Source of the DNA: CAYWKS01 sp964458935
GTDB lineage: Bacteria; Planctomycetota; Phycisphaerae; Phycisphaerales; Zrk34
DNA: 64,000 nt
Direction: 5' to 3'
NCBI GenBank assembly: GCA_964458935.1
Contig: CAYWKS010000014.1
Coordinates: forward strand, 1-64,000
Position 1 is the first letter of the stretch, and each line of letters begins with the position of its first letter. The position numbers and the translations under genes are program-made. This document shows, one piece after another, positions 31,881 through 40,275 of the stretch. A model generated the notes under the pieces. It had not been told where the DNA came from. It saw only the letters and a program-made list of their open reading frames with translations, and ran no database searches.

Positions 31881-34370
31881 ATGATCGTGAAGCAACTGAC
31901 AGCGAGCCTGGGCCTGATCGTGATGCTGGCGGCCGCGGCGCCGGCCGGCGCGGTGCAGCCCGGCGAATGGCTGCACCAGGCCGAAGCCGATTTCCAGAAC
32001 GCCGAGCTCGACCACACGGTCGTGACCAACCTCGGCCGCGTCGAGCTCAGCCGCGCCTCCGAGGTGCTCGCCGAGCTCGACGGCGAACGCACCATCGTGA
32101 ATGATCTGATCCAGACCACCGACGGCCGGACGCTGCTGGCGGTCGGCCCGGACGCGGCGGTGCTCGAGCTGACCGAGGACGGCAACACCGCGGAGCTGGT
32201 CAGCTATGACGACGCCCAGGTGTTCGCGCTCGCCGCGGACGAGGCGGGCGTGTGGGTCGGCGTCAGCGGCGAGACGGCCCGGCTGGAGCGGCTGGAAGGC
32301 GGCCAGGTCACCCGCACGATCGCCCTGCCCGACGCCCGGTACGTCTGGGACATCGCCATCGCCGAGTCGCGGGTCTGGCTCGCGGTGGGCGGGGCCGGCC
32401 GCGTGCTCATGCTCGACACCGAGGCGGGCGACCCCGTGCCGGTCGTCGCGCTGGAAGCCGGCCAGCCCAACGTGCTGTGCCTGGGCCTCGACGGCGCGGG
32501 CCGCGTCTACGCCGGCACCGACGGCGAGGGGCTGGTCTACCGCATCACGCCCCAGGTCGACCACGAGGACAACCCGTTCGCCGCGTACGTGGTCTACGAC
32601 GCCGGCGAGCCGGAGATCGGCGCGATGGTCGTCCGTGAGGACGGGTCGCTGTACGTGGGCACGGCGAACGCGGACCAGGCCCGCCCGGGCCGCCTCGCCG
32701 AAGCCGCCGAAGAGGAAACCGGCTCACCCGCCCCCGCGGGCGCGAAGATCGAGGGTGAAGGCGACGGCGACGGCGACGGTGATGGTGATGGTGATGGTGA
32801 TGGTGATGAAGACCAGCCCGAGCCGCCCCGGCCCGAGCCCGAGCCCGACCCCCTGCCCGGCGGTGAGGGCGATGACAGCGGCGCGGGCGAGGGCGGCGGC
32901 GCGGGCGAGCCGACCGCGGATGGCGGCGGCGAGGCCAAGGCCGACGCCGGGCCGGCCCGGCCGACCGAGCAGCAGTACGACAAGGTGCGGGCGGAGATCC
33001 GCCAGCGACTGGCGAAGCTGCGCGAGGGCAAGCGTGTGCCGATGCAGGTCAAGGCCGGCGTCAGCGGCGGCGGCAGCCTCGGCGCCCGCCGGCCCAGCGG
33101 GTCGGGCAAGAGCGGGTCCAAGCGACAGAAAAAGGAAGGCAACGCCGTCTACTTCATCGACACCGACGGGTTCGTCCGCGAGCTGTTCCGCGAGTCGGTC
33201 ATGATCCTTCGCCTGCTCCAGCAGGACGGCCAGCTCATCATCGCCACGGGCAACGAAGGCCAGATCTACCGCGTCGACACCACCGGCGAGAACACGACGG
33301 TCATCGCCGATCTCGACAGCCAGCAGGTCCCCGCCATGGCGCAGGTTGATGGGCGGGTCCTGATCGGCACGGCCAACCCGGGGGTGGTCGCGGCGCTGAC
33401 GGCCGGCTACGCCGACGAGGGCACGTTCACCTCCGACCCGCTGGACGCCGGCCAGATCAGCCTGTGGGGCGAGATCACCGTGCTCGCGGCGATCGGCGAG
33501 GATACGGCCGTCGCCGTGCAGACCCGCAGCGGCAACGTCGGCGACCCCGAGTCGGGCTACTGGACCGCGTGGACCGACCCGGCGGGGATCGAGCCCGACC
33601 ACGAGGGCGACCCGGTCCAGGTCGAGGTCGCCAGCCCGCCGGCGCGGTTCATCCAGTACCGCCTGAAGCTGACCAGCGACGGCGCCTCGACGCCGGCCGT
33701 CGCACGCGTCGCGCTGAAGTACCTCATGCCGAACATGCGGCCGAACATCACCGCCCTGACCGCGACCTACCCCGACCCGTCGGAGGACGACGGCACCCCC
33801 CAGCCACGCGCCGACGTCAAGGTCCAGTGGGAAGCGTCCGACGACAACGGCGACGCGCTGACCGCGAAGCTGGAGGTCCGACGCCTCGGCGACGACCAGC
33901 CGTTCGTGCTGCTCGCCGACGAGATCGACGGCAACAGCTACGAGTGGGACACCCGGTCGATGCCCGATGGCCGCTACGAGCTGCGGTTGACCGTCAGCGA
34001 CGCCGCGGACAACGTGCCCGAGCAGGCCAAGACCACCCAACGGATCAGCCCGCAGGTCACCGTGGACAACACCGCCCCGACGTTTGACGGCGTCTCGGTC
34101 ACCGCGGCGGGGGCCGGTCAGCCGGTCACCGTGACGGCGACCGTCGCCGACGCGGTCTCCCCGATCCTCGAGGTCCGGTATGCGGTCGACGGGGCCGAAC
34201 CGTGGCAGGCGGTTCTGCCGGAGGACATGATCTACGACTCGACAAGCGAGTCGCTGTCGTTTAAGATTCGCGATCTTGCGCCCGGTGCCCACGTGGTGAG
34301 CCTGCGGGCGACGGACGCCCTGGGCAACAATCGCTACGTCTGGCGGGCCGTGACGGTCCCCGCTGACTAG
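31881..34370 (+). CDS. Secreted beta-propeller / Ig-like protein with Asp-Gly repeat linker
   Basis: An 829-residue protein with a signal peptide (MIVKQLTASLGLIVMLAAAA). Residues 60-270 hold repeated blade-like units (VWDIAIAESRVWLAVGG, GRVYAGTDGEGLVYRI), and blades resume near residue 415 (IYRVDTTGENTTVIADL). Between them lies a disordered acidic linker with eight Gly-Asp pairs and a Pro/Glu-rich stretch, then a basic patch. The C-terminal 220 residues resemble Ig/cadherin-like modules (VKVQWEASDDNGD, TVDNTAPTFDGV). The linker could bind calcium, but that is inference. No enzyme motif is visible. It is probably surface-exposed or periplasmic and works with the preceding peptidase-like protein. 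Confidence 0.7.
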   Translation: MIVKQLTASLGLIVMLAAAAPAGAVQPGEWLHQAEADFQNAELDHTVVTNLGRVELSRASEVLAELDGERTIVNDLIQTTDGRTLLAVGPDAAVLELTEDGNTAELVSYDDAQVFALAADEAGVWVGVSGETARLERLEGGQVTRTIALPDARYVWDIAIAESRVWLAVGGAGRVLMLDTEAGDPVPVVALEAGQPNVLCLGLDGAGRVYAGTDGEGLVYRITPQVDHEDNPFAAYVVYDAGEPEIGAMVVREDGSLYVGTANADQARPGRLAEAAEEETGSPAPAGAKIEGEGDGDGDGDGDGDGDGDEDQPEPPRPEPEPDPLPGGEGDDSGAGEGGGAGEPTADGGGEAKADAGPARPTEQQYDKVRAEIRQRLAKLREGKRVPMQVKAGVSGGGSLGARRPSGSGKSGSKRQKKEGNAVYFIDTDGFVRELFRESVMILRLLQQDGQLIIATGNEGQIYRVDTTGENTTVIADLDSQQVPAMAQVDGRVLIGTANPGVVAALTAGYADEGTFTSDPLDAGQISLWGEITVLAAIGEDTAVAVQTRSGNVGDPESGYWTAWTDPAGIEPDHEGDPVQVEVASPPARFIQYRLKLTSDGASTPAVARVALKYLMPNMRPNITALTATYPDPSEDDGTPQPRADVKVQWEASDDNGDALTAKLEVRRLGDDQPFVLLADEIDGNSYEWDTRSMPDGRYELRLTVSDAADNVPEQAKTTQRISPQVTVDNTAPTFDGVSVTAAGAGQPVTVTATVADAVSPILEVRYAVDGAEPWQAVLPEDMIYDSTSESLSFKIRDLAPGAHVVSLRATDALGNNRYVWRAVTVPAD
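32760..32807 (+). repeat. Hexanucleotide tandem repeat (Gly-Asp codons, 8 units)
   Basis: Eight GGY-GAY units in frame. The first three units are GGC-GAC and the last five are GGT-GAT, so each block is internally identical. Six-base units keep the frame whatever the copy number, so linker length could vary between strains. Confidence 0.9.
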
Positions 34371-34433
34371 CCGATTGATCGGAGCATCGACGGGGGCAAG
34401 ATCGGGCCTGCGACGCCCGGGAGGCTATTGACG

Positions 34434-34574
34434 ATGGCGATTCACTATCCCAAGAAGATCAGCAAGATCCGGCGCAAGCGGCGTTTCGGATTCCGCGCGC
34501 GGATGAAGACCCGGCACGGGCGGAAGATGCTCAATCGGCGACGCCGGATCGGCCGCAGTCTCAACGTCAAATAA
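34434..34574 (+). CDS. rpmH: 50S ribosomal protein L34
   Basis: A 46-residue, very basic protein. The core KRRFGFRARMKTRHGRKMLN followed by RRRRIGRS is the L34 signature. The N-terminus (MAIHYPKKISKIRR) differs from the common MKRTxQPS start. GGGAGG precedes the ATG by about 9 bases. In most bacteria rpmH sits directly before rnpA; here rnpA is 5 kb away on the same strand, with recombinase, peptidase and channel genes between. Confidence 0.92.
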   Translation: MAIHYPKKISKIRRKRRFGFRARMKTRHGRKMLNRRRRIGRSLNVK

Positions 34575-34724
34575 CCCGCCCCCCGCCGCCGGGCTCGCCC
34601 GGCTCGCCCCGCCATCGTGTCCATCGCCCGCCCGGCCGCGCCCCTCGCCCCGGCGCGGATTTTCATGCCCCAACCACCATCGGGCCGATAACCCTTGAAA
34701 GCCTTAATCGATTGGGATCGCCCC

Positions 34725-34952
34725 GTGAGTGCTTTTCCACCGACCGCGCCCGATGAGGCTTGCCCGTTCATCGATCTCGACGATGAGCGGTGCAACGAGC
34801 ATTTCACGCTCGGCCACCTCTCGCAGGCCTTCCGGGCGTGCTTTGGCAACTTCCGGTCGTGCCCGAATTACTACCGGCTCGCCCGGCGCCACCCGACGCA
34901 GCTCGTGCACCTGACCCGCCATGGCCGCACCCTTCAGCCAACCGGTTCGTGA
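34725..34952 (+). CDS. Small cysteine-containing protein of unknown function
   Basis: A 75-residue protein (GTG start; a TTG at 34695 is possible). The centre reads CPFIDLDDERCNEHFTLGHL, then AFRACFGNFRSCPNYYRL: four evenly placed cysteines with acidic and aromatic residues, suggesting a small metal- or disulfide-stabilised fold. I have an impression of similar C-P-F..C..F..L..C-F-G..C-x-x-Y proteins in planctomycetes but cannot verify it. It overlaps the start of the Xer recombinase gene by 32 bases and follows rpmH, so it may be translated with the recombinase. Confidence 0.55.
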   Translation: MSAFPPTAPDEACPFIDLDDERCNEHFTLGHLSQAFRACFGNFRSCPNYYRLARRHPTQLVHLTRHGRTLQPTGS

Positions 34953-35820
34953 GTTCCTGGCGTACCTGAGGGTGGAGTGCGGGCTGTCCGACAACACCTG
35001 CCGGGCGTACGCGGCGGACCTGGATCGCCTGGGCGGGTTCCTCGCCGAACAGGGCGTTGCGGACATCGCCGCGGTCGACATGAAGCTGCTCGTGGCGCAC
35101 CAGCGGGCGCTGCGTGAGGCGGGCCTGGGCGGCAAGAGCATCGCGCGGCACCTGTGCGCGATCCGGATGTTCTTTCGCTACCTGCACGGCAACGGTCGGC
35201 TGGCGCGGGACCCGGCGGAGCTGATCGAGCCGCCCCGCACCTGGCGGACCATGCCCCGGGTGCTTCACAGCAAGCACATCCAGGCGATGCTCGACGCGAT
35301 CGACCCGGCCGAGCCGATGGCGCTGCGCGACGCGGCGTTGATCGAGCTGCTGTACGCGACGGGGGCGCGGGCGAGCGAGATCGGGCGGATCACCGTCGCC
35401 GACCTGCACGCGGACCTGGGTGTGGTGCGGCTGTTCGGCAAGGGCAACAAGGAGCGGATCGTGCCGGTGGGCAAGCCCGCGCTCGACGCCGCCGAGCGGT
35501 ACCTCGCCGCGTTGCGCCCGAAGCTGGCCCGCGAGGATCGGCCGACCGGGGCGCTGCTGCTGACGCGGCTGGGTCGGCCGCTCGATCGGTTCCGCGTGTG
35601 GGAGCTGGTCCGCAAGCGCGCCGCCCGGGCCGGCGTGCCCCCGGTCCACCCGCACACCCTCCGCCACAGCTTCGCGACCCACCTGCTCGCCGGCGGCGCC
35701 GACCTACGGGTCGTGCAGGAACTGCTCGGGCACGCCAAGGTCACCACCACGCAGATCTACACCCACGTCGACCGCGAACGGCTGCACCAGATCGTCAAGA
35801 CCCACCACCCCCGGCCGTGA
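34921..35820 (+). CDS. Tyrosine recombinase, XerC/XerD type
   Basis: A 299-residue site-specific recombinase of the kind that resolves chromosome dimers at dif. The SAM-like N-terminal DNA-binding domain (residues 5-95, with YLRVECGLSDNTCRAYAADL) is followed by the catalytic domain. The catalytic set is complete: Arg150 (GARASEI), His245 and Arg248 (HTLRHSF), His271 (LGHAKVTTTQ) and nucleophile Tyr280. Length and the absence of phage genes favour a housekeeping Xer protein; XerC and XerD cannot be told apart here. The ATG lies inside the end of the small cysteine-containing gene. Confidence 0.9.
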   Translation: MAAPFSQPVREFLAYLRVECGLSDNTCRAYAADLDRLGGFLAEQGVADIAAVDMKLLVAHQRALREAGLGGKSIARHLCAIRMFFRYLHGNGRLARDPAELIEPPRTWRTMPRVLHSKHIQAMLDAIDPAEPMALRDAALIELLYATGARASEIGRITVADLHADLGVVRLFGKGNKERIVPVGKPALDAAERYLAALRPKLAREDRPTGALLLTRLGRPLDRFRVWELVRKRAARAGVPPVHPHTLRHSFATHLLAGGADLRVVQELLGHAKVTTTQIYTHVDRERLHQIVKTHHPRP

Positions 35821-35829
35821 CCGGCTCGC

Positions 35830-36243
35830 TCAACGCAGACCCGGCGTGCTCAACAGCAACAGGATCGACAGCAACACCGGGATCCACGTCACCCCGACCG
35901 CCCATTGCATGAGGCACAGCCCCGTGCGGTACCGCCGCCGCCCCACGTACTCGCAGATGCAGATCACCAGGAACACCAGCGCGAACTTGTAAACGACCAG
36001 CCCCGGCACGTCCCACCGCGTCAGCACGTAGTTGGCGATGACGTTGATCTCCTCCCCGCCGAAGAACAGCATGACCCGCGTGAACATCAGGTCCAGCACC
36101 GACACGAAGACGTACCACAGGCACGTCGATGGGTACAGCACGTGGCGGAAGCCCAGCCGCCGAGGCTCATCCAGCGGCGCCGCGGCGGGGCCCCATGCCG
36201 CCGTGGCGATCGCGGTCGGGTTGTCCTGAGGCAACGGCTTCAT
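35830..36243 (-). CDS. DUF5658-like membrane protein
   Basis: A 137-residue protein with three or four hydrophobic segments. The first carries LWYVFVSVLDLMFTRVMLFF, then GGEEINVIANYVL: the pattern of small DUF5658-type membrane proteins (D-x-x-x-T near a G-x-E-x-N). No function is known. It converges with the Xer gene. A TAATAT element lies about 30 bases before the ATG. Confidence 0.6.
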   Translation of the reverse strand: MKPLPQDNPTAIATAAWGPAAAPLDEPRRLGFRHVLYPSTCLWYVFVSVLDLMFTRVMLFFGGEEINVIANYVLTRWDVPGLVVYKFALVFLVICICEYVGRRRYRTGLCLMQWAVGVTWIPVLLSILLLLSTPGLR

Positions 36244-36273
36244 GCGAGAGCCCCGCCACCGACTTGATGCCCC

Positions 36274-36279
36274 ATATTA
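36274..36279 (-). promoter_or_regulatory. Possible -10 element of the DUF5658-like gene
   Basis: Reading leftward, TAATAT in an AT-rich patch about 30 bases before the ATG at 36243; the -35 position (TGAAAT, 17 bases upstream) is weak. Confidence 0.35.
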
Positions 36280-36435
36280 TGCCAAGTCCGCCGGCGATTT
36301 CACGCGCCAATCCGCACGAAGACGCGCAGCGCGACCTCGAGGCGGCGGGCGATACGCCGGTCGCCCGTCTCGCGTGCCGCCGCCGCGGGTCGAAGATGAA
36401 TCGACCGGGCGAGCCGTCTCAGCCTCGGCCTCCGC

Positions 36436-37512
36436 TCAGGCCTGCGCCAGCCACGCGGTCAGCAGTTGGTGGTAGCTCTCGAGGTCGGTCTTGTGCGCCG
36501 TCTCGCAGACGGTGTGGATGTAGCGGACGGGGCAGGCCCAGATGACCGTGCGGACGCCGGTCCGCGAGCGCTGGATCATCGCGCCGTCCTGGCCCGCGCG
36601 GTGCATCGCCGATCGCTGGTGGGGGATGTCGTGCTTCTGGGCGACGGCTTCGACGTCCTTGAGCAGGTCGAGATCGCTGAGCGTCGAGCCGTCCATGATC
36701 TTGAGGCTGATGCCCTTGCCGAACTGGGTGATCTGCTGGTCGTCGGGGATGCCGGGGGTGTCGCAGCAGGCGGTGGTATCGCAGGCGAAGCCGATGTCCG
36801 GCTCGACGCCGAACGCCGCGGGCCCGGCCCCGCGCAGCCCCACCTCTTCCTGCACGGTGAAGACCGCGTGGATCTCGCAGCGGTGGCTCTTGAGGTTCTT
36901 CAGCGCCTCGATCACCGCCCAGCAGCCCACGCGGTTGTCCAGGCACTGGCTGGTGACGGCCTGGCCGAGGTTGTCCACGAACGGCGCGGTGAGCACGGCC
37001 ATGTCACCGACCTGGACCTTCTCCTTGACGGTGTCGGCGTCGAGGCCGGTGTCGAGGTAGAAGTCGGTGATCTGGGGGACCTTGTTCTTTTCTTCGTCGG
37101 TGGCCATGTGGATCGGCTTGACCGTGGGGTTCATGACCGCGGGCAGGTCGTCGCCGCTGGAGGCGCAGATCAGCGCGTTGCGGGCGAAGAGGTTGCGGGT
37201 GTCGAACCCGCCGACGGGGTTGACGCGGCACCAGCCCTTGTCGTCGACGTGGCGGATGATGAAACCGATCTGGTCCATGTGCGCCGCGAGCATGACCTTG
37301 AGCGGCTGGGCGGCCGACGCCTTGGACGCGGTCTTCTTGGCGCCCTTGCCGGAGGAGGCCGGGCGCGGCTTGCGGACACCGATGAGGTTGCCCATCGCGT
37401 CGGTGCGGACCTCGTCGACGAGCGACTGGATGTGCGATGCGATGACGTCGCGGATGCGGTGTTCGCGGCCGGGCACGCCGGGCGTCTGCGTCAGTTCCTT
37501 GAGCAATTCCAT
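36436..37512 (-). CDS. M42-family metallo-aminopeptidase
   Basis: A 358-residue di-zinc peptidase of the glutamyl-aminopeptidase/tetrahedral (TET) type. Metal and catalytic motifs are intact: LAAHMDQIGFII (His-x-Asp), SQCLDNRVGCW (bridging Asp), VQEEVGLRGA (Glu pair), FACDTTACCDT and a late His in RYIHTVCE. It trims N-terminal residues from peptides in the cytoplasm. An unusual Lys/Ala/Ser-rich insertion (about residues 48-70) sits before the first metal motif. The ATG at 37512 has GAAAGG upstream. Confidence 0.88.
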   Translation of the reverse strand: MELLKELTQTPGVPGREHRIRDVIASHIQSLVDEVRTDAMGNLIGVRKPRPASSGKGAKKTASKASAAQPLKVMLAAHMDQIGFIIRHVDDKGWCRVNPVGGFDTRNLFARNALICASSGDDLPAVMNPTVKPIHMATDEEKNKVPQITDFYLDTGLDADTVKEKVQVGDMAVLTAPFVDNLGQAVTSQCLDNRVGCWAVIEALKNLKSHRCEIHAVFTVQEEVGLRGAGPAAFGVEPDIGFACDTTACCDTPGIPDDQQITQFGKGISLKIMDGSTLSDLDLLKDVEAVAQKHDIPHQRSAMHRAGQDGAMIQRSRTGVRTVIWACPVRYIHTVCETAHKTDLESYHQLLTAWLAQA

Positions 37513-37628
37513 GGAGAGCCTTTCATCGTGGTGACCGGTCAACGGTAGCGATGAACCGCGGCGGTCTCAAACCCCGGCGGTGGCGCGGCCCGCGGCGTTC
37601 GGGCGGCGCACCCCGCCGACCCATACGT

Positions 37629-37634
37629 TACATT
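37629..37634 (+). promoter_or_regulatory. -10-like element close to the clc start
   Basis: TACATT, then 10 bases, then the ATG at 37645. The gap has no Shine-Dalgarno match beyond a weak AAGTGG. Confidence 0.4.
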
Positions 37635-37644
37635 AAGTGGTTCG

Positions 37645-39573
37645 ATGCCCACGCAACCGCTGGCAGCACTGGTCGGCGAGAGCGAGCGGCCGCGGCTGCG
37701 GTCGGTCGGGCGGTGGCTGGCGCTGGCGGCGCTGGTGGGGATCGTCGCGGGGCTGGGCGCGGCGGCGTTCAGCCTCATCAGCCAGGCGGTCGGGTTCATC
37801 GGGCTGGAGTATTTCGCCGGTTACGAGCAGGGCGGGCCCGCGCACGAGCACGACATCATCCAGGCGATCTTCGGCGTGGAGGGCCGCGACCTGCTGCCGT
37901 GGATGCTCGTGGTCGTGCCGACGGTCGGCGGGCTGGTCAGCGGGTGGCTGGTCTACACCTTCGCGCCCGAGGCCGAGGGCCACGGCACCGATTCGGCGAT
38001 CGACGCCTACCACAACAAGCGGGGGATGATCCGGGCGCGGGTGCCGCTGGTGAAGATACTGGCGTCGGCGGTGACGCTGGGCACGGGCGGATCGGGCGGG
38101 CGTGAGGGCCCGATCGCGCAGATCGGCGCGGGGTTCGGGTCGTTTCTCGCGACGCGGATGCGGCTGAGCGATTCGGAGCGGCGGGTGCTGCTGTCGGCGG
38201 GCATCGGCGCCGGCATCGGCGCGATCTTCCACGCGCCCCTGGCCGGGGCGATCTTCGCCATCGAGGTCCTCTACCGCGACCCCGACTTCGAGGCCGAGGC
38301 GCTGATCCCCGCGTTCATCGCCACCACCGTGGCGTACTGCGTGTTCGGGCTGACGATGGGGCTGGGGTTCGGGTTCGACACGTTTCGCCCGCTGTTCGCG
38401 GTGACCCCGGGGCTGCGGTTCGACAACCCGGCGCTGCTGTTGCCGCTGGCGGCGCTGGCGCTGGCGATGGCCGGCACGTCGCTGGTGTACTGCCGCTCGT
38501 TCTACGGCGCGGAGAAGGCGTTCGGGCGGCTGGGCATCCCGCGGGTGCTCAAGCCCGCCGTGGGCGCGATGCTCACCGGCGCGCTCGCCGTGGCCATCTA
38601 CTACGGCGCCGGCGGGATGGGCCTGTTCACCGGGCTCGCCGCCGACGCCCAGCGCGACACCCTCGACGTGCTCAGCTACGGCTACGGGTTCCTGCAGAAG
38701 GTGCTCCATCCGGACAACGGCCTGAGCATGCCGATGGCGCTGCTGCTGATCGTCGGGCTGGGCAAGATCATCACCACCTCGCTGACGATCGGGTCCGGGG
38801 GATCGGGCGGCGTGTTCGGTCCGAGCATGGTGATCGGCGGATCGCTGGGCGCGGTCGTCGGGCTGATCTTCCACCACTGGACACCGAACGTTGTCGGCTC
38901 GGAGGACGTGGTGGTGTTCGCGATCCTGGGGATGGCCGGCTTCTTCGCCGCCGCCGCCAACACGCCGGTCAGCACGCTGATCATGGTCAGCGAGCTGACC
39001 GGCAGCTACACGCTGCTGCTGCCGTCGATGTGGGTCTGCGCGCTGGCGTACGTGGTCAGCCGCCGCTGGACGATCTACGCCAAGCAGGTCGCCAACCGGA
39101 TCGAGAGCCCCGCGCACCGCGGGGACTTCATCATCGACATCCTCGAGGGCATGACCGTCCGCGACACGCTGACCGACACGGCGCGGCAGTTCATCACGGT
39201 CCCGCTGGAGATGCCGCTGCGCGAGGTGATGCAGATGATCACCAACACGCGGCAGAGCTCGTTCCCCGTGCTCGACGACGACGGGCGTTACGTCGGGCTG
39301 TTCTCGCTGAACGACATCCGCCAGTTCCTCTACCACAGCAACCTCGGCGACCTGGCGGTGGCGCAGGACCTGGCGGACGAGGAGATCCGGCCGCTGCTGG
39401 CGACGACGGACCTGGGCGAGGCGATCGGGCGTTTCAGCCGCTCGCGGTTCGAGGAGCTGCCGGTGGCGGAGACCGACGACCCGGATCGGGCGGTGGCGAT
39501 GGTTCGGCGGGTGGACATGATCGCGGCGTACAATGCGCGGTTGCTGGAGACCCGCGACGAGCAGAGCGCATGA
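37645..39573 (+). CDS. ClC-family chloride channel/antiporter with two CBS domains
   Basis: A 642-residue protein. The ClC pore motifs are present: GTGGSGGREGPIAQIGAGFG, and GSGGSGGVFGPSMVIGGSLG, with about a dozen hydrophobic segments over residues 25-470. The candidate gating Glu of GREGP is present, as in transporters and gated channels. The C-terminal part (about 500-630) is a CBS pair (FPVLDDDGRYVGLFSLNDIR) that may bind adenine nucleotides. The last bases overlap the rnpA start (ATGA), an unusual coupling of an ion transporter to the RNase P protein gene. Confidence 0.9.
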   Translation: MPTQPLAALVGESERPRLRSVGRWLALAALVGIVAGLGAAAFSLISQAVGFIGLEYFAGYEQGGPAHEHDIIQAIFGVEGRDLLPWMLVVVPTVGGLVSGWLVYTFAPEAEGHGTDSAIDAYHNKRGMIRARVPLVKILASAVTLGTGGSGGREGPIAQIGAGFGSFLATRMRLSDSERRVLLSAGIGAGIGAIFHAPLAGAIFAIEVLYRDPDFEAEALIPAFIATTVAYCVFGLTMGLGFGFDTFRPLFAVTPGLRFDNPALLLPLAALALAMAGTSLVYCRSFYGAEKAFGRLGIPRVLKPAVGAMLTGALAVAIYYGAGGMGLFTGLAADAQRDTLDVLSYGYGFLQKVLHPDNGLSMPMALLLIVGLGKIITTSLTIGSGGSGGVFGPSMVIGGSLGAVVGLIFHHWTPNVVGSEDVVVFAILGMAGFFAAAANTPVSTLIMVSELTGSYTLLLPSMWVCALAYVVSRRWTIYAKQVANRIESPAHRGDFIIDILEGMTVRDTLTDTARQFITVPLEMPLREVMQMITNTRQSSFPVLDDDGRYVGLFSLNDIRQFLYHSNLGDLAVAQDLADEEIRPLLATTDLGEAIGRFSRSRFEELPVAETDDPDRAVAMVRRVDMIAAYNARLLETRDEQSA

Positions 39574-39962
39574 ACGCCCCGCCGGCCCAACCGGAAGACC
39601 GCCTGAGATTCGGGCGGGCGTTGCGGCTGACCCGCCCGACGCAGTTCGAGCGGGTGCGGGCGGCGCGGGTCGCCAAGCACGCCGGGCCGCTCCGCGTCGC
39701 GGGCATGCCCAACCACCTGCCGCACAGCCGCCTGGGCATGGCGGTCTCGCGGAAGGTCGGCAACGCCGTCGTGCGCAACCGCATCCGCCGCCGCATCCGC
39801 GAGTCGTTCCGACTGCTGCAGCACGACCTGCCCGCGGGGTACGACCTGGTGGTGATCGCCCGGCCGCACGAGCCGGCGAGCCTCGAGGACTATCGTCAAT
39901 GGCTGACCCGCGCCGCGGTGAAGATCGACCGGCACTACCGCAAGAAGGGCGATCGGGCATGA
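39570..39962 (+). CDS. rnpA: Ribonuclease P protein component
   Basis: A 130-residue basic protein that binds the RNase P RNA and helps mature tRNA 5' ends. RLTRPTQFERVRAARVAKHA and the RNR-type motif GNAVVRNRIRRRIRESFR are diagnostic, and the LVVIARP strand follows. An N-terminal extension of about 16 residues is Pro/Ala-rich. The gene overlaps clc upstream and yidD downstream, each by an ATGA tetranucleotide, so all three are translated in sequence. Confidence 0.93.
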   Translation: MNAPPAQPEDRLRFGRALRLTRPTQFERVRAARVAKHAGPLRVAGMPNHLPHSRLGMAVSRKVGNAVVRNRIRRRIRESFRLLQHDLPAGYDLVVIARPHEPASLEDYRQWLTRAAVKIDRHYRKKGDRA

Positions 39963-40222
39963 GCCGCGAGCCGGCGACCAGCCGCGTGCGGCCCGGCCGC
40001 CGGCTCGCCGCGGCGGTGGGCGGGTGCGTGATCGGCCTGGTCTGGGTGTATCGCGCGACGCTGGGGCCGCTGCTCGGCGGTCATTGCCGCTTTCACCCGT
40101 CGTGCAGTCAGTACATGATCGAGGCGGTCCGAAAACACGGGCCCCGGCGCGGGCTGGGGATGGGCCTGCGCCGGATCGGCCGGTGTCACCCGTTCAGCGA
40201 AGGCGGCGTGGACGAACCCTGA
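39959..40222 (+). CDS. yidD: Membrane protein insertion efficiency factor YidD
   Basis: An 87-residue protein with an amphipathic/hydrophobic N-terminal helix (residues 17-33). The YidD signature follows: YRATLGPLLGGHCRFHPSCS, then QYMIEAVRKHGPRRG, then IGRCHPFSEGGVDEP. It assists YidC-dependent membrane insertion. The usual order rnpA-yidD is kept, but yidC does not follow; a YihY protein does. Confidence 0.93.
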   Translation: MSREPATSRVRPGRRLAAAVGGCVIGLVWVYRATLGPLLGGHCRFHPSCSQYMIEAVRKHGPRRGLGMGLRRIGRCHPFSEGGVDEP

Positions 40223-40275
40223 CGCCGCGGTTCACCCCGCCGGCCGCGTCGAGCCGATAGGATGGTACGTCGCCC

